This document shows, piece by piece, positions 1 through 11,399 of a stretch of DNA of 64,000 bases; position 1 is the first letter of the stretch, and each line of letters starts with the position of its first letter. The stretch is taken from positions 155,563,121-155,627,120 of the forward strand of contig CM056742.1 of NCBI GenBank assembly GCA_029851415.1, given 5' to 3'. The translations under genes were made by a program, and so were the position numbers. The DNA comes from Eretmocerus hayati. Taxonomy: Eukaryota > Arthropoda > Insecta > Hymenoptera > Aphelinidae. The notes below the pieces were generated by a model. The model saw only the letters and a program-made list of their open reading frames with translations. It was not told where the DNA came from and did not search any database.

Positions 1-607
1 TTTTTTTGTGTGTCGGTGTAATTCATACATTTATATCCAACCTCCTTTCATTGTTCAGGCTACTACAATTGATGATGATAACCATCAAGTTCGGATGTCT
101 GGAAGGAAGTGATATATCTGCCGAAATATGTGAAATTTATTTGAAGAAATGCAAATTTAATCTATCAGTGCGTTAATTCGCCAACTGTCGCGCATCTTGC
201 AATGAACATAAAAAATGAGAGATCAATGAAACAGTTGAAGGTTATTGAGGGGGTGCGCTTCGTTCCTAATAGCTCCCATGTCGCATGGACATTGTTCCTG
301 ATTCGATAATGACTATTCTGTCATGGCGGATCTTGCCTCTGCTAAACATTACAAGAGTTGCAGACCACAGCTTCAAATTTGCTTCTACATGGGGTTAATA
401 TGGACCCGTTGTTGGATTACCTTGGTTAGGATATAAATTTTATAATTCGTATCATTTCCTTTCTTTTCTTTTCTTTTTTAAATACAAAGGACAACGAACT
501 GTGGAAACGGTTAACACTGAGATTTAAATATTGCTATCCGAACAATACGATTGTAATGTACGACGCGGTATTGCCGTAAGACCAACACTGGATTCTCACA
601 ACAGAAT
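1..607. other. Non-coding stretch, nothing recognised
   Basis: AT-rich DNA with a T/C-rich tract near 460-480. No convincing coding frame, RNA gene or repeat structure is visible. Confidence 0.4.
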
Positions 608-733
608 AGCATATCATGCGTCGTGTGCCAAAAATCTTCGTTCTTCTCGAAAACTTTACTGGACCGTCGGCTTCACGCTCAACAAGGTTACCGTGAAGAA
701 CAAAGTTTTTGACACGAGACGCATGCATATGCT
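608..733. repeat. Small inverted-repeat element (family A, copy 1)
   Basis: The left arm (GCATATCATGCGTC at about 609) and the right arm (GACGCATGCATATGC, ending near 733) are imperfect reverse complements, and pairing continues inward through a GTGCCAAAAA/TTTTTGACAC block. A second copy with the same arms lies at 10570-10681. No target duplication is obvious. The structure fits a MITE; the ORFs across it on both strands are products of the palindrome, not genes. Confidence 0.6.
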
Positions 734-2559
734 GTTTTTATATGACAAGATGCGGAAACATGCAGTTTCCGCGTCGAGTCGTATAAATATGATTTGTAAT
801 TGCTGTTGAATAACCCCCAAAAATCTTTAGATACCATCACAGGTATCATTCCGTGCAAAAATTTGATGTCCCTCGTGGCAAAAATAATCGTAATATGTGA
901 TTGTAACTCGATAAAGTATCGGGGAACTCGAAATTATATGCGTTAATTGAGGTCATTTACTCCGGCATCAGCAATACTAGATACCAAATATGTCGTGTCG
1001 ATGGCTTGATGCGGTAACAAAATCGGTATTATTCTCCTGGCAATACCACTTTTTGATCGTATATTACGGCAATACGCATGGCCGTACACAAGAATTTTTT
1101 CTCAGTGGAGTAGATTAAATGATGCGCGAGATGATGCGTGTGAGCAAAATTCACTCCACAGTCAGTCCACACGACGGAAAATCAGTCGCTTAGCTATAAT
1201 CAATAGTAGCCGATTTCTGAAGATCAATGTGACCCAGGAAAAAGATTATGGAATACTGGGAGATCACTATTTAGAATGCGGCCGCATCATATACCCAAAT
1301 TGAATGTCAGTAATGGACGATCGATACTTACATACGATGAGCTGACGTGGAAAAACTTGCTTCCACGTGAATTTGTGCGTCACAAATAGGATGTACTTAG
1401 CATGAAATCAGATTGCATTTTTCGTTCAAAACTATAATATGTATGTGACTATCGAACTTCTTCAATCTCCAATAATCCAGGCGAATAAAGATGAACAAAA
1501 CTCTTAATGTAACATTCAAGTTTCATAAGCCCTTGGGCGTTTTGTATAGTCATTAATGCATCAACCATGATCCTCATAATCGATTTTTCAAAATGTTTTC
1601 ATCCAACGGTTTCAGCTATGGGTTTCAGCGCACGTCTGACATATTTTAACTCGAAATAACGTCGAATATTCGATCGGAGCAGCTCGACCAACCGATTTGA
1701 TAATCAATTTGGCAAAACTGCTTTCTGAAGGATTGAAAATTGCAGCACGCCACTGCATTTCATCCTCGGTCCTTTCTTGGTTTTGACTAAAGCTATTACA
1801 GGCTCCAATGTAGCCAAGATATTATTGAGAAGATATTATTCGGATGATGAGGAAAACAAGAATGACTTCTTGTGGAGATGGGCGATGATGGGTACGAAGA
1901 CACGTACACCCGGCAGAGTCAATAACTGACTATTCGGAGATTATTGTAGACTAGCACTCTAAAACTAAATTTCGAAAATGAAGGAACGTTGCAGAGTGTA
2001 ATGGCGTGGATTGGATGCATGACGGTTGGCTCAGCGCAAGCGGTTAGCCCGGTTAGCCGCCTAGCGCATCATCTCTTTTTGCCTTTGCTGAAAACGCAAT
2101 TTTATGAAATGTATGAAACAAATGATGTGAGTGTCTTATACAAGATGTAGACTATGTTCTCATCCACTTTGATAATGACAACGAGGTGAATAATCCTCTA
2201 AATTGTCCTTTTTCCCCTAAAAATGTCCGTTTTTTTCGATTTTCTCGCCAAAATAGGTCAAATTTCTTCAAACTTTTCTCGCGTTAACTTTCCAACGTCC
2301 CTCAACAACCGAACTCTTGAGTTACATCTTCGAAATTTCAATTGTTAACCCTCAAAAAGGAGGAAATTCTGACATCTGGGCAGCGCCTCGTGCCTTCAAA
2401 TGGCCTTCCTAGAAACCGTCAATATCTTACAAACCAATAGCGTGATCGGTATAAAATTTAAAATGTAGAACTGCGAAATTGTCTAGAATCTTTTAAAAAA
2501 ACAATCATCATTCTATCTTTATAAACAACCGAGTTACGAGATATGGCTTTTTAACTTGC
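734..2559. other. Non-coding stretch, nothing recognised
   Basis: About 1.8 kb of AT-rich sequence without a convincing ORF, hairpin or tandem repeat that I could find by eye. Confidence 0.35.
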
Positions 2560-3150
2560 GCGACGGATGACCAAAATGGATATTGTACGCGCAGCTTCGA
2601 GTGCGGCAGCTCTGCCTTTCTCTCCCTTCCGCGCATGGAAGTCGAGCCGAGCCCGCGGTCTCGCACACAAGCAAAGCATCAGCTTGGGAACTTTCCATCC
2701 CAGCACTGCGGTGTGGCGCATCGACTTTTTACGGCGACAGGCTTATACGTTGCTCCAACGAGTGCGACGAAGATGGAGTAATTTCACATTTATGCCGCTG
2801 TTGCCGCCACCACACGAAGCGAATATATATACAGGCACGGATAAAATACTCGCTCTCTTGCGGATTTCTCGTGCATGGCCTGAACCACCGCGTGCGCTAT
2901 CTGATGTACGCGCGCGCCTGTTTGCCTGACTTTGTGTGTGTGTGTTGGTTCGCACTAATACAAACGTAAAATATGCCGGGCGGCCGAGGTCGAACGTGTA
3001 TATAAAAGCGAGCGCCGGATCGAGACGGATTGCGCGCGCCAGCTCGGCCGGAATTAATGATATTTTCGTTCGTTTACTCTCGGCCTTTATTCTCCCCGCT
3101 CTCTTTTCTCAAACTGACATCGAATTCTCTTTTATAATATTTTCTTCCTT
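2560..3150 (+). promoter_or_regulatory. CpG-rich patch with TATA-like box
   Basis: This segment is clearly richer in G+C and CpG than its surroundings. TATAAAAG lies at 3001-3008, followed by a CG-rich stretch (GCGCGCGCCAGC near 3034). Overlapping ORFs of 120 and 128 residues (2567-2929, 2583-2969) show no domain I recognise, are Arg-rich, and are probably by-products of base composition. It could be a core promoter and 5' exon of a host gene whose other exons are not visible, or simply a GC-rich patch. Confidence 0.25.
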
Positions 3151-3525
3151 TTGATAGTTTCTTGGGTTTTTTTATAATTCCAATACAGATTATGTGATTC
3201 ATACATTGCACGCTAAGCAATGGTGAGTGCGTAATACATCGATCAGATTTCGATATTTGCCCTTGGGTGCGCACGGCCTAAATTTGTGACAAATTTTTTA
3301 CAATTTTATCGAAACTGCGTCGATTTTTGCGCTTTCATAGTAAGCCAGTGATAATTGCGCAAGCTAATCTGATACACAGCTTAAGGTATGTACAATATAT
3401 GCTTCGCGCGTAGTGTTTATGAAACTCGACAGAGAAATCCGGCCAGTCGCAGTTAGTGGGGCTCATGAAAATTTCATAGCTCTGGCGACGACCGCAAGCC
3501 GGTGACTCGCTGAGTAGAAGATATA

Positions 3526-3547
3526 TATGTGTGTGTGTGTGTGTGTA
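3526..3547. repeat. (GT)n microsatellite
   Basis: An uninterrupted run of about ten GT units follows a short AT-alternating stretch. Confidence 0.85.
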
Positions 3548-3697
3548 TGATAGACTGGTAGCATACACAGAGCCGGATTTGCGGCATCAAGACGCGACTT
3601 TCCAGTTTTTCGCCGCTAAGAATCGTGCTGCTGCCGCGTCGCTAATTGCGACGATTATCCGTGTGGCTCAATGCGCGCGATCCTCGAGGCCACGCGG

Positions 3698-3749
3698 CGA
3701 CGACGACTAATACGACGACGACGACGACGACGACGACCATACGACGACG
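3698..3749. repeat. (ACG)n microsatellite
   Basis: An imperfect ACG trinucleotide run with one interruption near 3707-3711 and another near 3737. It encodes a Thr run in one frame; no other coding evidence supports a gene. Confidence 0.8.
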
Positions 3750-4699
3750 CTCTCGCGACGTTGTCTGCGTGCTCAAGTTGCCTTTTAGAATTGAATCGCT
3801 CTCTTGCGACTCATATTATACTCAGGCAGCCAGTGGCATGATAAACGAATGAATTCGTTGTCGTTTGAGTTCTAAAGACACTTCAGACCATCGCATCAGT
3901 GCAAATGTTCCTTGAACAAAGAAGTCTCAAGACATCGTTATCTGTACGCGAGTTTCAAGCGATGTTATTTCGCGATGCTTTTAGGAGTCTGATGGTTTGG
4001 AATAAAAATTGAGCATTTTACAGGTGTCTTTGTGGTTTTCCGGCGTTAGACTTGGACTTTATGCAAATAAACCGCCAACAGTTTCATTAAACGTTCATAT
4101 TTGCTGCGTTCGAGATTCTTGGGAAGTAAAGAAGCGAGTAAAGAAGTATACGACCTACGAATTCGCGTACTGCCTCAGCACTTTTTCTAATTCATCTCAC
4201 TGACTGCCTAGATCTTTGAATATCATATGACAATTGGGATGTTTCATCAAGGTCAAACATGGCGGACGCACACCTCGAGCTCAACATGGGTTTATTATCA
4301 GACAACGACATTTACAGCAGGTCGAGAACTATTGCATGCCCGCAGAGTTCAACATGAATGTCACATTTCAGTACAGTAAATTCAATCTGCAAGAAAAACT
4401 CCCTGCCCAAAAATGATCCGAGCGAAGGTTCTTTATTGAGTATACCATATCAAATAGCTCGCGTTCGGTTGTAAAATAATTTTTCTCAACCCCGCTGAAG
4501 ATCTGAGTCAGACGGCTTATCTCATCCCCACGCCAGAGAACTTCAAAACGCCGTGACCTCAGAAATTTCATGCTAATCTATCCAATATAAGTTGGAATGC
4601 TTTACATGAAATATAAAATGTAGACGACAATGTGGAGTTTCGTTTCGATACAGACTTTGCTGCGATGCGGTCACCATTGCAAGCTGAAAGTCATTCCCA
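3750..4699. other. Non-coding stretch, nothing recognised
   Basis: Only short ORFs below 70 residues without recognisable similarity. No repeat structure seen. Confidence 0.35.
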
Positions 4700-4704
4700 T
4701 TCTA

Positions 4705-4922
4705 CTGCGATTCTCTTGCAATTTGTGCAAAACGACGAGTGGATGAATACTTATTACCATCCAACTTAGATTCGTCTACTAGTCAAGCTCAAATTGCAAG
4801 AGAATCGGAGAAAAAATTGGCGTGAAAATGTGCATAAATCATAGGTTAGAATAAAGTTCCCGCGATCAAGTTGTTCACATTTTTGTCCGATCCTCTTGCG
4901 ATTTGGCTTAAACGACGAATTG
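4705..4922. repeat. Inverted plus direct repeat, MITE-like
   Basis: CGATTCTCTTGCAATTTG at 4708 occurs in reverse complement at about 4789-4806. A third, direct-orientation variant (CGATCCTCTTGCGATTTGG) lies at about 4889. An ACGACGA block follows both direct-orientation copies. The arrangement suggests a short inverted-repeat element with a partial duplication. Boundaries are approximate. Confidence 0.45.
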
Positions 4923-5589
4923 GGAAATATAAATTATACCACAACAATGACTCGAGAACTCGTTTCAAACTTCAAATCATCAAAATTCTTGTGTGAGATG
5001 TGTTTTGAAGTTCCATGATCGCGTTGCACGGTAACCACATCGCCTTAATGCGCTATGATGGACAATGCTCCGTACTAATTATTTAAGCCCTAAAGAAAAA
5101 TCAGTTGAAGGAATTGAAAAATTAAAACGTGCGCGTAATCGAGCCTGCGGACAAGGTGGAAATCATCAAAATGCCCCTCTGATTGTGAAAATTATACCTA
5201 TTATTGAAGAATGGAGCGCAGATAGCAATCCGTGATGCAAATTGGCTAATTATAAATCAAGGATGTCCCAAATCTGTGATTCTGCTGAATTGTGGATACT
5301 CTTTAAAGAACCTTGTTTAACCCTTAGTTACCCTGGTGGTAGTATTGCGGCACAACCCCCATTTGATTAACATGGCGTGACGTGGCACCAGGTTAAGATC
5401 TTGCACTTGCACCACACGGAATACAGCGGTGGATTGAGCATATTTAGGTGGGCCTGTAGACGCAGCATGGCGAGGGCCTATAAGTAAGGAGATCGATTTT
5501 CCTCATGATTGGGGGTCATGGACAGATTTTCATGGATAGATCAAAGATGTTACTTTTATTCACAATTCGATTTTCGGTGCTGATTCCAG

Positions 5590-6440
5590 ACGTTCTTGAT
5601 GATGCTTCATGTAAGTTTTCCGCTGGACAATCCAATTCAACTCCTCACAAAAACATTAGGCTATACAGCTAGGATTTCTCCTCTCAACAGATTTTATTTC
5701 AAGTACATTATTGCGCTTGATCATATCATTGAGGCAATTCACTTCACGACAACCAACTCCAATGGATCAGACGGTGTTCATATCAGATTCCTGAAAGAAT
5801 GTCTGGCCTCTCATTCTGCCAACTCTTGTTTACATTTTTGACTGCTCTTTGCAACTAATCTGCTTTCCCACTCAATGGAAGAGTGATTTTGTTAGACCCA
5901 TTCCTAAGTGCCTGACTCCCAAATTCTCCGGTGACTCGAGGCCTCAGTGGTATTCACAGTCGTTATAACCCGAGATTTAAGAATTGACCCGCGGATTAGG
6001 CTCTGTAATCAGCGTAGCAGAAGAATAAACCATAGACTGTTCATTCATTTCACCTTGTCCCAATGCTGCAGAATACCACAGACTTGAACTTATTTTTTGT
6101 CCACGCCCATTACAGCACCAAACCCGCGAATCAATTCTTAACTCTCGGGTTATAACGACTATGAATACCAGTGTTTACACTATTATGTGTTTACGCAATA
6201 TTTATATTGTGGGTTCCGTGTCTAAGATTATCGAACCTACAGCCCTAGAACAAATTAATGAGTTCGCCACTGAGAATATTCTCCTTGGCTGCGATTGCAA
6301 TCTGGTTTCAAGAAGGAATATAGTACGCATAATAGTGCACTGATCAAAATCACTGATGACATTGAAGAAGGTATTGATAACAAAATGGTTAACGCCTCGG
6401 ATAGCTATTGGCTCCTCTCCAGTTTTTAATTTAGTTAACA
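5590..6440 (+). pseudogene. Non-LTR (LINE) reverse transcriptase fragment, broken
   Basis: Translated blocks read as the N-terminal half of a LINE reverse transcriptase: SNGSDGVHIRFLKEC near 5757-5802 (the usual S.G.DGI...L block), CFPTQWKSDFVRPIPK near 5860-5907, then after an insertion SKIIEPTALEQINEF near 6220-6265, and QSGFKKEYSTHNSALIKIT near 6300-6356. The blocks lie in different frames, with a frameshift near 5842 and another near 6290, so it cannot make protein. The downstream catalytic FADD-type motif is not seen. A 219-bp MITE (5950-6168) splits the frame. The clade looks Jockey/CR1/I-like; only the family-level call is secure. Confidence 0.75.
5950..6168. mobile_element. MITE (family B, copy 1) inserted in LINE relic
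   Basis: The terminal inverted repeats begin GTATTCA and include GTCGTTATAACCCGAGA, running about 60 bp each side to the CTGTAAT/ATTACAG pair. The element is flanked by CAGTG at 5945-5949 and again at 6169-6173, a clean 5-bp target-site duplication. Removing the insertion brings the flanking LINE blocks back together. No ORF of its own. A diverged relative lies at 26313-26487. Confidence 0.85.
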
Positions 6441-6700
6441 TACATATATCTTTTTTTGTTGAGGGAGTACATAACCTTGGATTCTCTGACGCTGCTTGCA
6501 AAATGATTCATTCATTTTCAAGTGATCGTGTGCAAACGATTGCGACAGAACAAAAATCAGCGCCGACGAGCCGAAATGTTGGCATACCATAAGGAGCAAG
6601 GATGGTCCGCCATTCTTTCCGTTGAGTATAACTGATTCACCAGAAAAACTGCGATATTGCACACATCATTTATACGCATAGATAATGCAGCAGGCTATCC

Positions 6701-7088
6701 GTGGATTCCATGATCATATATGATCAGGTATAAAATCGGTTTGAAAATGTGTCATTTTTATCCCGGAAGGCATGATATACTCATTTACAACTGGTGTAAC
6801 ATCAATACCTCACAGTATTGATCAAACATCACCCAGAAAAACCTTTCTTCGAAGTCATTTTCAGGTTTTGAACATTTGAAGCACTGAAGAGCAAGGTTTC
6901 GTAAAAAATGTCACTTTCTTGAAACTCGAGACCGACTCCTGGGAAGATTTTTTTCAGTAGTATACGATCAGTATCGTGACGTCTTTTGATGTTAGAATAA
7001 GTTTGTATCAATACATCACAACTTTCAGGAATAAGAAAAATGTTTGAAACGGTTTTACGTATGATCATATATGACCATGGAATCCTCG
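6701..7088. repeat. Foldback element with TGATCATATATG arms
   Basis: The left arm begins GGATTCCATGATCATATATG at about 6703. The right arm is its reverse complement, ending CCATGGAATCCTC near 7088. Similarity extends about 90 bp inward (AAATCGGTTTGAAA pairs with TGTTTGAAACGGTTTT). A further CATGATCATATATG lies just outside, at about 7093. No coding capacity. The same core word recurs in the element at 57242-57663, though the families differ. Confidence 0.6.
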
Positions 7089-7119
7089 GATCCATGATCA
7101 TATATGTTCATGGAATCGT

Positions 7120-8790
7120 TATATGTTTTACATGGGAGGCGCTATAAGAACATCCATGATTACGCAATCAAAAACGGTTTGAAAGTTAACGAAGTAAAAA
7201 CAAAAGCGATATGATTCAGATCTGAAAGATTTATCAAACATCTTCGCACTTCTCATCCTCCACCTGTAGTCATTGATGGTCAAGATATAGAATACAGTGA
7301 ATTCATAAAAAAATATTAGGAGTGACGCTGATGGCAAATTTACTGTAGTCTTTCGCCCTCGATTTCGTCACGCTCAGTGAACTAAGGAAAATTTCCTTAG
7401 TTCACTGCAACACATTTAATGGAAAGACTTTGCAAAGACTGCATCTCTCGGAACACCAACTTGATAATAATCAAATCTCTTATATAACCAACACTTCGAT
7501 TACTATGCAGGATTATTCATGAATCTCTCTAGTGCGGTACAAAAATGTGCTTTTACGATTTGAGTACGGACTGAGAAAATTTGATCATATCACGGCGGCA
7601 TACCATGATAATCGAATCGAACTATGACTAACCTACACACAGAGACGCGATTTTCCTTGCATCTCTCTTCTAGCTAGCATTCTGCAAACTGAAGGACCGG
7701 AATATTTTGGGATAGAGTCCTTTTTCCGCCCAAAAAACAAAGTGGGGTCAAAACGCGATTCAAGAGCAACAATTCGCCAGAACGGGCACCTACAGGAATT
7801 CGTAATCTCTGTTGGTAATTTAAAAGTGGAACACCACCCCGGAAAGAGTTTAGAGGAAAATTAGGTTAGTCCAAGCTTCAAGCTAGTATTGTCTAAATAT
7901 GAATACACATTTGAGTCAGGGCTGGATGAACCTGTTTGAGTGTTGACTAATGGCTAATAAGAGAGCAGACCTTGATATCCGGAATCCAACTTGCACATAA
8001 CACGTGGGGGTCTTATAATATAATAAGCAGCATCTTTCATCTCGGAATTTATATGGATTGTAACTATAATGTGTGCCATCCCTAGATTCTATTATTGTCT
8101 TTCCTTCCTTTCTTTACTTTCGTTTATATTATTATTTACTAATTTTAGTCTCAATATAATAGCAAGGATTCTAACGTGCTCTAATAGACCAAGTTTCCAG
8201 GCGGAAATGTCTTGTATTGAGTCCTATGTGATGCGGGCAAATCTCAGGATTTGGGCGACTTTGGTTGGAAAATTTCAAAATGACAGGAACGCAATCGGCA
8301 AAGTTTTTCTGGGTGAAATAGTTATCGAGCAATGATAAAATCGGCCCGTAACTCATTTTGCAGCCTCGCCGCGCATATGCGGTCAAGTAACGAATATTCT
8401 CATGCGTTTAATTAAAGAGGGACCTCGTGTTACAGTCATTCTAATGATCATATACTTCCTCGAGGAGATGAGGTGTCTTCGATGTCAGAAAAGAGAGAAA
8501 AAGTCATGTCATAAGTTTACAGTTCCTCCCAATTATCCCTGTTACGAAATAGAGGTACTCCTCAGTCACCAAAATGCACGTTTCTGTGAATCCTCAATTT
8601 TCAGGAGCCTCGCATTATTCCTGAGATGAATATGCGTGATGGGGGCGATTTCTATATACACTTCCTCCTAACCAAGATCAAATTAAATGTGGTTCCAGAT
8701 ACAAAGTGGGCCGGATTTTCATGTCCCATGCAAAAAAAACATTCTTGTGATTAAATTACGTAAAGAAAATTTTTCATTCCGTCGTGGCCA
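7120..8790. other. Non-coding stretch with one perfect hairpin
   Basis: Apart from the hairpin at 7375-7407 I see no repeat or recognisable coding region. The ORFs at 8069-8335 and 8402-8629 have no motif I can identify. Confidence 0.35.
7375..7407. repeat. Perfect 16-bp-arm palindrome
   Basis: CAGTGAACTAAGGAAA and its exact reverse complement are separated by a single A. Flanks show at best weak dyad symmetry, so it stands alone or is the core of a decayed foldback. Confidence 0.8.
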
Positions 8791-8796
8791 TGATAA

Positions 8797-9360
8797 CTAA
8801 AAGTCGACGATATCCATGAGACTTGGCTGAATTGGTAGAATTTCTTCCTGAATCGGATGCCGTTCCGAGATTTTGATTTTGTTCACCACCCTGATCTCAG
8901 GATCATTAGTAAGAACGACTTCAAAAAAATCGCGGAGATGTCGTGACACACCAACATCTTTCATCAGCTCTGTTATCTCGACGAGGACAGCTCTGAGGAT
9001 GGTGAATTCGATTCTCGAAAGTATACAATCAACCACTCATTCAACCCCCATGGTGGTTGATTAATCGCACTCAAATCTACCAGCTTGGGCGTGGACCTAA
9101 AAATCATTGTGACAGTCAAAAAATCGAATGTTCCCACATAACACATTTCGTATAATTGATCCAAAACAAGATATGGATCTGAAAAGTATTTCAAGGTGTT
9201 GAAGACGAGTCAGTTCTGGAAAATTTCCAGTGAAAGATTCCAGTTGCTGCAAATCATGTCTCCTCCAACGTAAAGTATGTCGCAAATCACAAAAGAGCCC
9301 GAATTCTGTGATTCGCCCATATGTGATATGTATGTGTAGATTATGAAAAGGACTTCTCAC
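8797..9360 (-). pseudogene. Degenerate coding-like region, perhaps LRR/F-box type
   Basis: Three overlapping minus-strand frames carry successive protein-like pieces: an upstream piece with LQQLESFTGNFPELTRLQHL, a middle piece, and a downstream piece with ITELMKDVGVSRHLRDFF. They are spaced as if one reading frame had suffered frameshifts near 9190 and 9000. Leucine spacing in the first piece resembles leucine-rich repeat or F-box proteins, but I cannot confirm a domain. It could equally be chance or a transposon-borne ORF. Confidence 0.22.
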
Positions 9361-9377
9361 TTCTAAGTCTGAAATGA

Positions 9378-9422
9378 ATCATTTATTCATCGTTCATTCA
9401 TTCATCCATTCGTTCATTCATT
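9378..9422. repeat. (ATTC)n microsatellite
   Basis: A degenerate ATTC/TTCA tetranucleotide run with interruptions. Confidence 0.75.
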
Positions 9423-9429
9423 TGCGATT

Positions 9430-10569
9430 AAAACAAAAGCCACATTTTTTAGTACAATAAAGATAATTTTGAGCGTCTACAAAGCTCTATCTTACCTAAC
9501 CCGCTCATTAATGATCAAAAAGCAATGCTTACCTACAGTGACACTATCAAAGTTACTGTTATCAAGTCAGATTTGGTACAATTTTGATGGAAACCATACC
9601 TTGACTCCTTCACTGGACTGTTCACTGGTATGTCAATCGAAGCCAACCTTGGTTTAGATTTACATCCATTGAAAGAAAAAACCCCAAATCAATCCTTTAC
9701 TAAGATACATTCAACAAGATACAACAATCATAGTTGAGGAACACAATCAGTTATTCTCGTCTAAATGAAGTTGTGAACAATGCACTAATAAACAGAGAAT
9801 ATCAATCTTCGTTATTGATAAATTAACTTCATCAACATTCACATCCGACCTCTCAAAAAAAGATATCTGATGACATGAAAAGCATGTATTACTTCACGTC
9901 GAGACACGTGTCTATCGGGAGAATCGCTAAAAGTTAAAATCATCATCCACTTCATTATCCTAATCAGCGGAGGTGGCATTCATATCTTCGAACTCTAAAA
10001 ATGACTTCTATGTCACTCATCAATCCAGTCACGGCTATTACAGTGAGATTGTAGCTTCTGAAAGGCAGACTTTGGATCCTTCTCCCGAAAAAAGCCCCGA
10101 GCAATCGTGTGATGACGGCATTCATCATATATAGAACGTGGAAATCGCCAAACTATGGCGGTTTCATGTATGGAGTAAAAGCGGTTCTTACGTTGAATTT
10201 TATTTGGGATGAAGTTGTTGCATACCCAACTACAAATTTGATGATTGGTTAAGTTTAAAAAACAAACGTCTCTATTTGAGGTTCATGAGAGTGTTTCAGC
10301 GATATCTGGAAATTTCGACCTCGACAACTGAAAGAGCATCAGAAAATTTGCGTCGAAATGTGTGAATGAGAATAAAATTACCGACCGTAGGATTTCACAT
10401 TTAAATTGAGCGAAAGCCACAAAAATACACAAGGTAGATTAGAAAAGCTCTCGTAACTCGCAAGAGAAGCGACTTACGTCGATTTTCATGTGGGCCAGAA
10501 TTGTTGTATTCCTACCCGCATTTTGATAGTTTGGTCCAGTTCTTTCAGAGCTGTCCATTTTATAGATTT
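9430..10569. other. Non-coding stretch, nothing recognised
   Basis: AT-rich sequence with ORFs below 65 residues only. No inverted or tandem structure noticed. Confidence 0.35.
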
Positions 10570-10681
10570 ATACGGCATATGCGACTAGTGCCAAAAACTT
10601 TGCTCTTCACGATAACGCCGACGTCCAACAAAGTTATCGCGAAGAACAACGATTTTTGGCACTCGACGCATAATATAGCAT
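10570..10681. repeat. Small inverted-repeat element (family A, copy 2)
   Basis: Arms GCATATGCGACTAGTGCC and GGCACTCGACGCATAATATA pair in reverse complement, with an inner CGATAACG...CGTTATCG-type stem (CGATAACGCC / AAGTTATCG) around 10610-10641. The same arm words occur in copy 1 at 608-733, so this is a dispersed family. Confidence 0.6.
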
Positions 10682-10861
10682 TTTGGACGTTATGATTCTT
10701 ATTTTGGTGGGGCTTTGCAATTCTGACAAGGGCAACCGAGAAAGCAGAAAATCTCACGTTGAAAATTATGTACATGTTGGATAATAACCTATAGCAAAAA
10801 TGGCACCGCTGAAAATTCTACAACATTCAAATGGAGTGAAAACCCGAAAGATAATAACACG

Positions 10862-11375
10862 AGGTCGTTGAAATAATACATTTCGATACAAGGGTGGAAA
10901 AACTTTTTTTCACGCCCGAGTGATGGGGTTTCGGCCTGAGCCGTAGGCGCAGGTCGGAATCAACACGAGGATGAGAAAAATAGGTTTTCCACCCGTGTAT
11001 CAAACTATATTTTTCGACACACTGTGCGGAAAAGCGTCTTAACCGCACTGATTTTCCACTTTATTGCACAGTATGTCGAAATAGTATTTTTCGATTCAAG
11101 GGAGGGAAGTTTGGTTTTGCTTTTCGAGTGATTGTTTTCGGCCTGAGCCCTGGCGAGGGTCGAAATTATCACCAGTAAAGCAAAAAAACTTCACGCCCGA
11201 GTATCGAAATACGTTTTTCGATCGACTGGGCGTAAAGTAAACGAAAACTACCGCGCGTAAAGCAGTGCTTTACGCACAGTCGATCAAAAACCACAGTTCG
11301 ATGCACGGGAGTAGAAACTATTTTTCCACCTTTGTATCGAAATGTACTATTTTGACACACTGTGCGAGAAAGTAA
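10862..11375. repeat. Composite of nested inverted-repeat elements
   Basis: The outer sequence carries repeated blocks such as TTCGATACAAGGGTGGAAAA (near 10880) and reversed copies (TTTCCACCTTTGTATCGAAA near 11325), plus GACACACTGTGCG in two same-direction copies near 11018 and 11351. A second family (Y) occupies about 11085-11290. The pattern indicates one inverted-repeat element interrupted by another. Exact boundaries cannot be set by eye. Confidence 0.55.
11085..11290 (+). mobile_element. MITE-like element Y, copy 1
   Basis: It begins TTTTTCGATTCAAGGGAGGG and ends in a hairpin (11215-11290) whose arms contain CGATCGACTGGGCGTAAAG and CTTTACGCACAGTCGATC. The same sequence occurs in reverse orientation at 31468-31670, including an inner TTTTCGGCCTGAGCC block. 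No ORF of note. Confidence 0.65.
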
Positions 11376-11399
11376 CTTTTCAGGAAGAACAGGTAATTT

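Noticed and set aside
2567..2969. Two overlapping ORFs of 120-128 residues
   Set aside because: Overlap in different frames within a CpG-rich patch; Arg/Ala-rich composition explains their length and no domain is visible.
3698..3749. Poly-Thr/Asp coding repeat in a gene
   Set aside because: The ACG run sits in a short ORF (3646-3852) with no other coding evidence.
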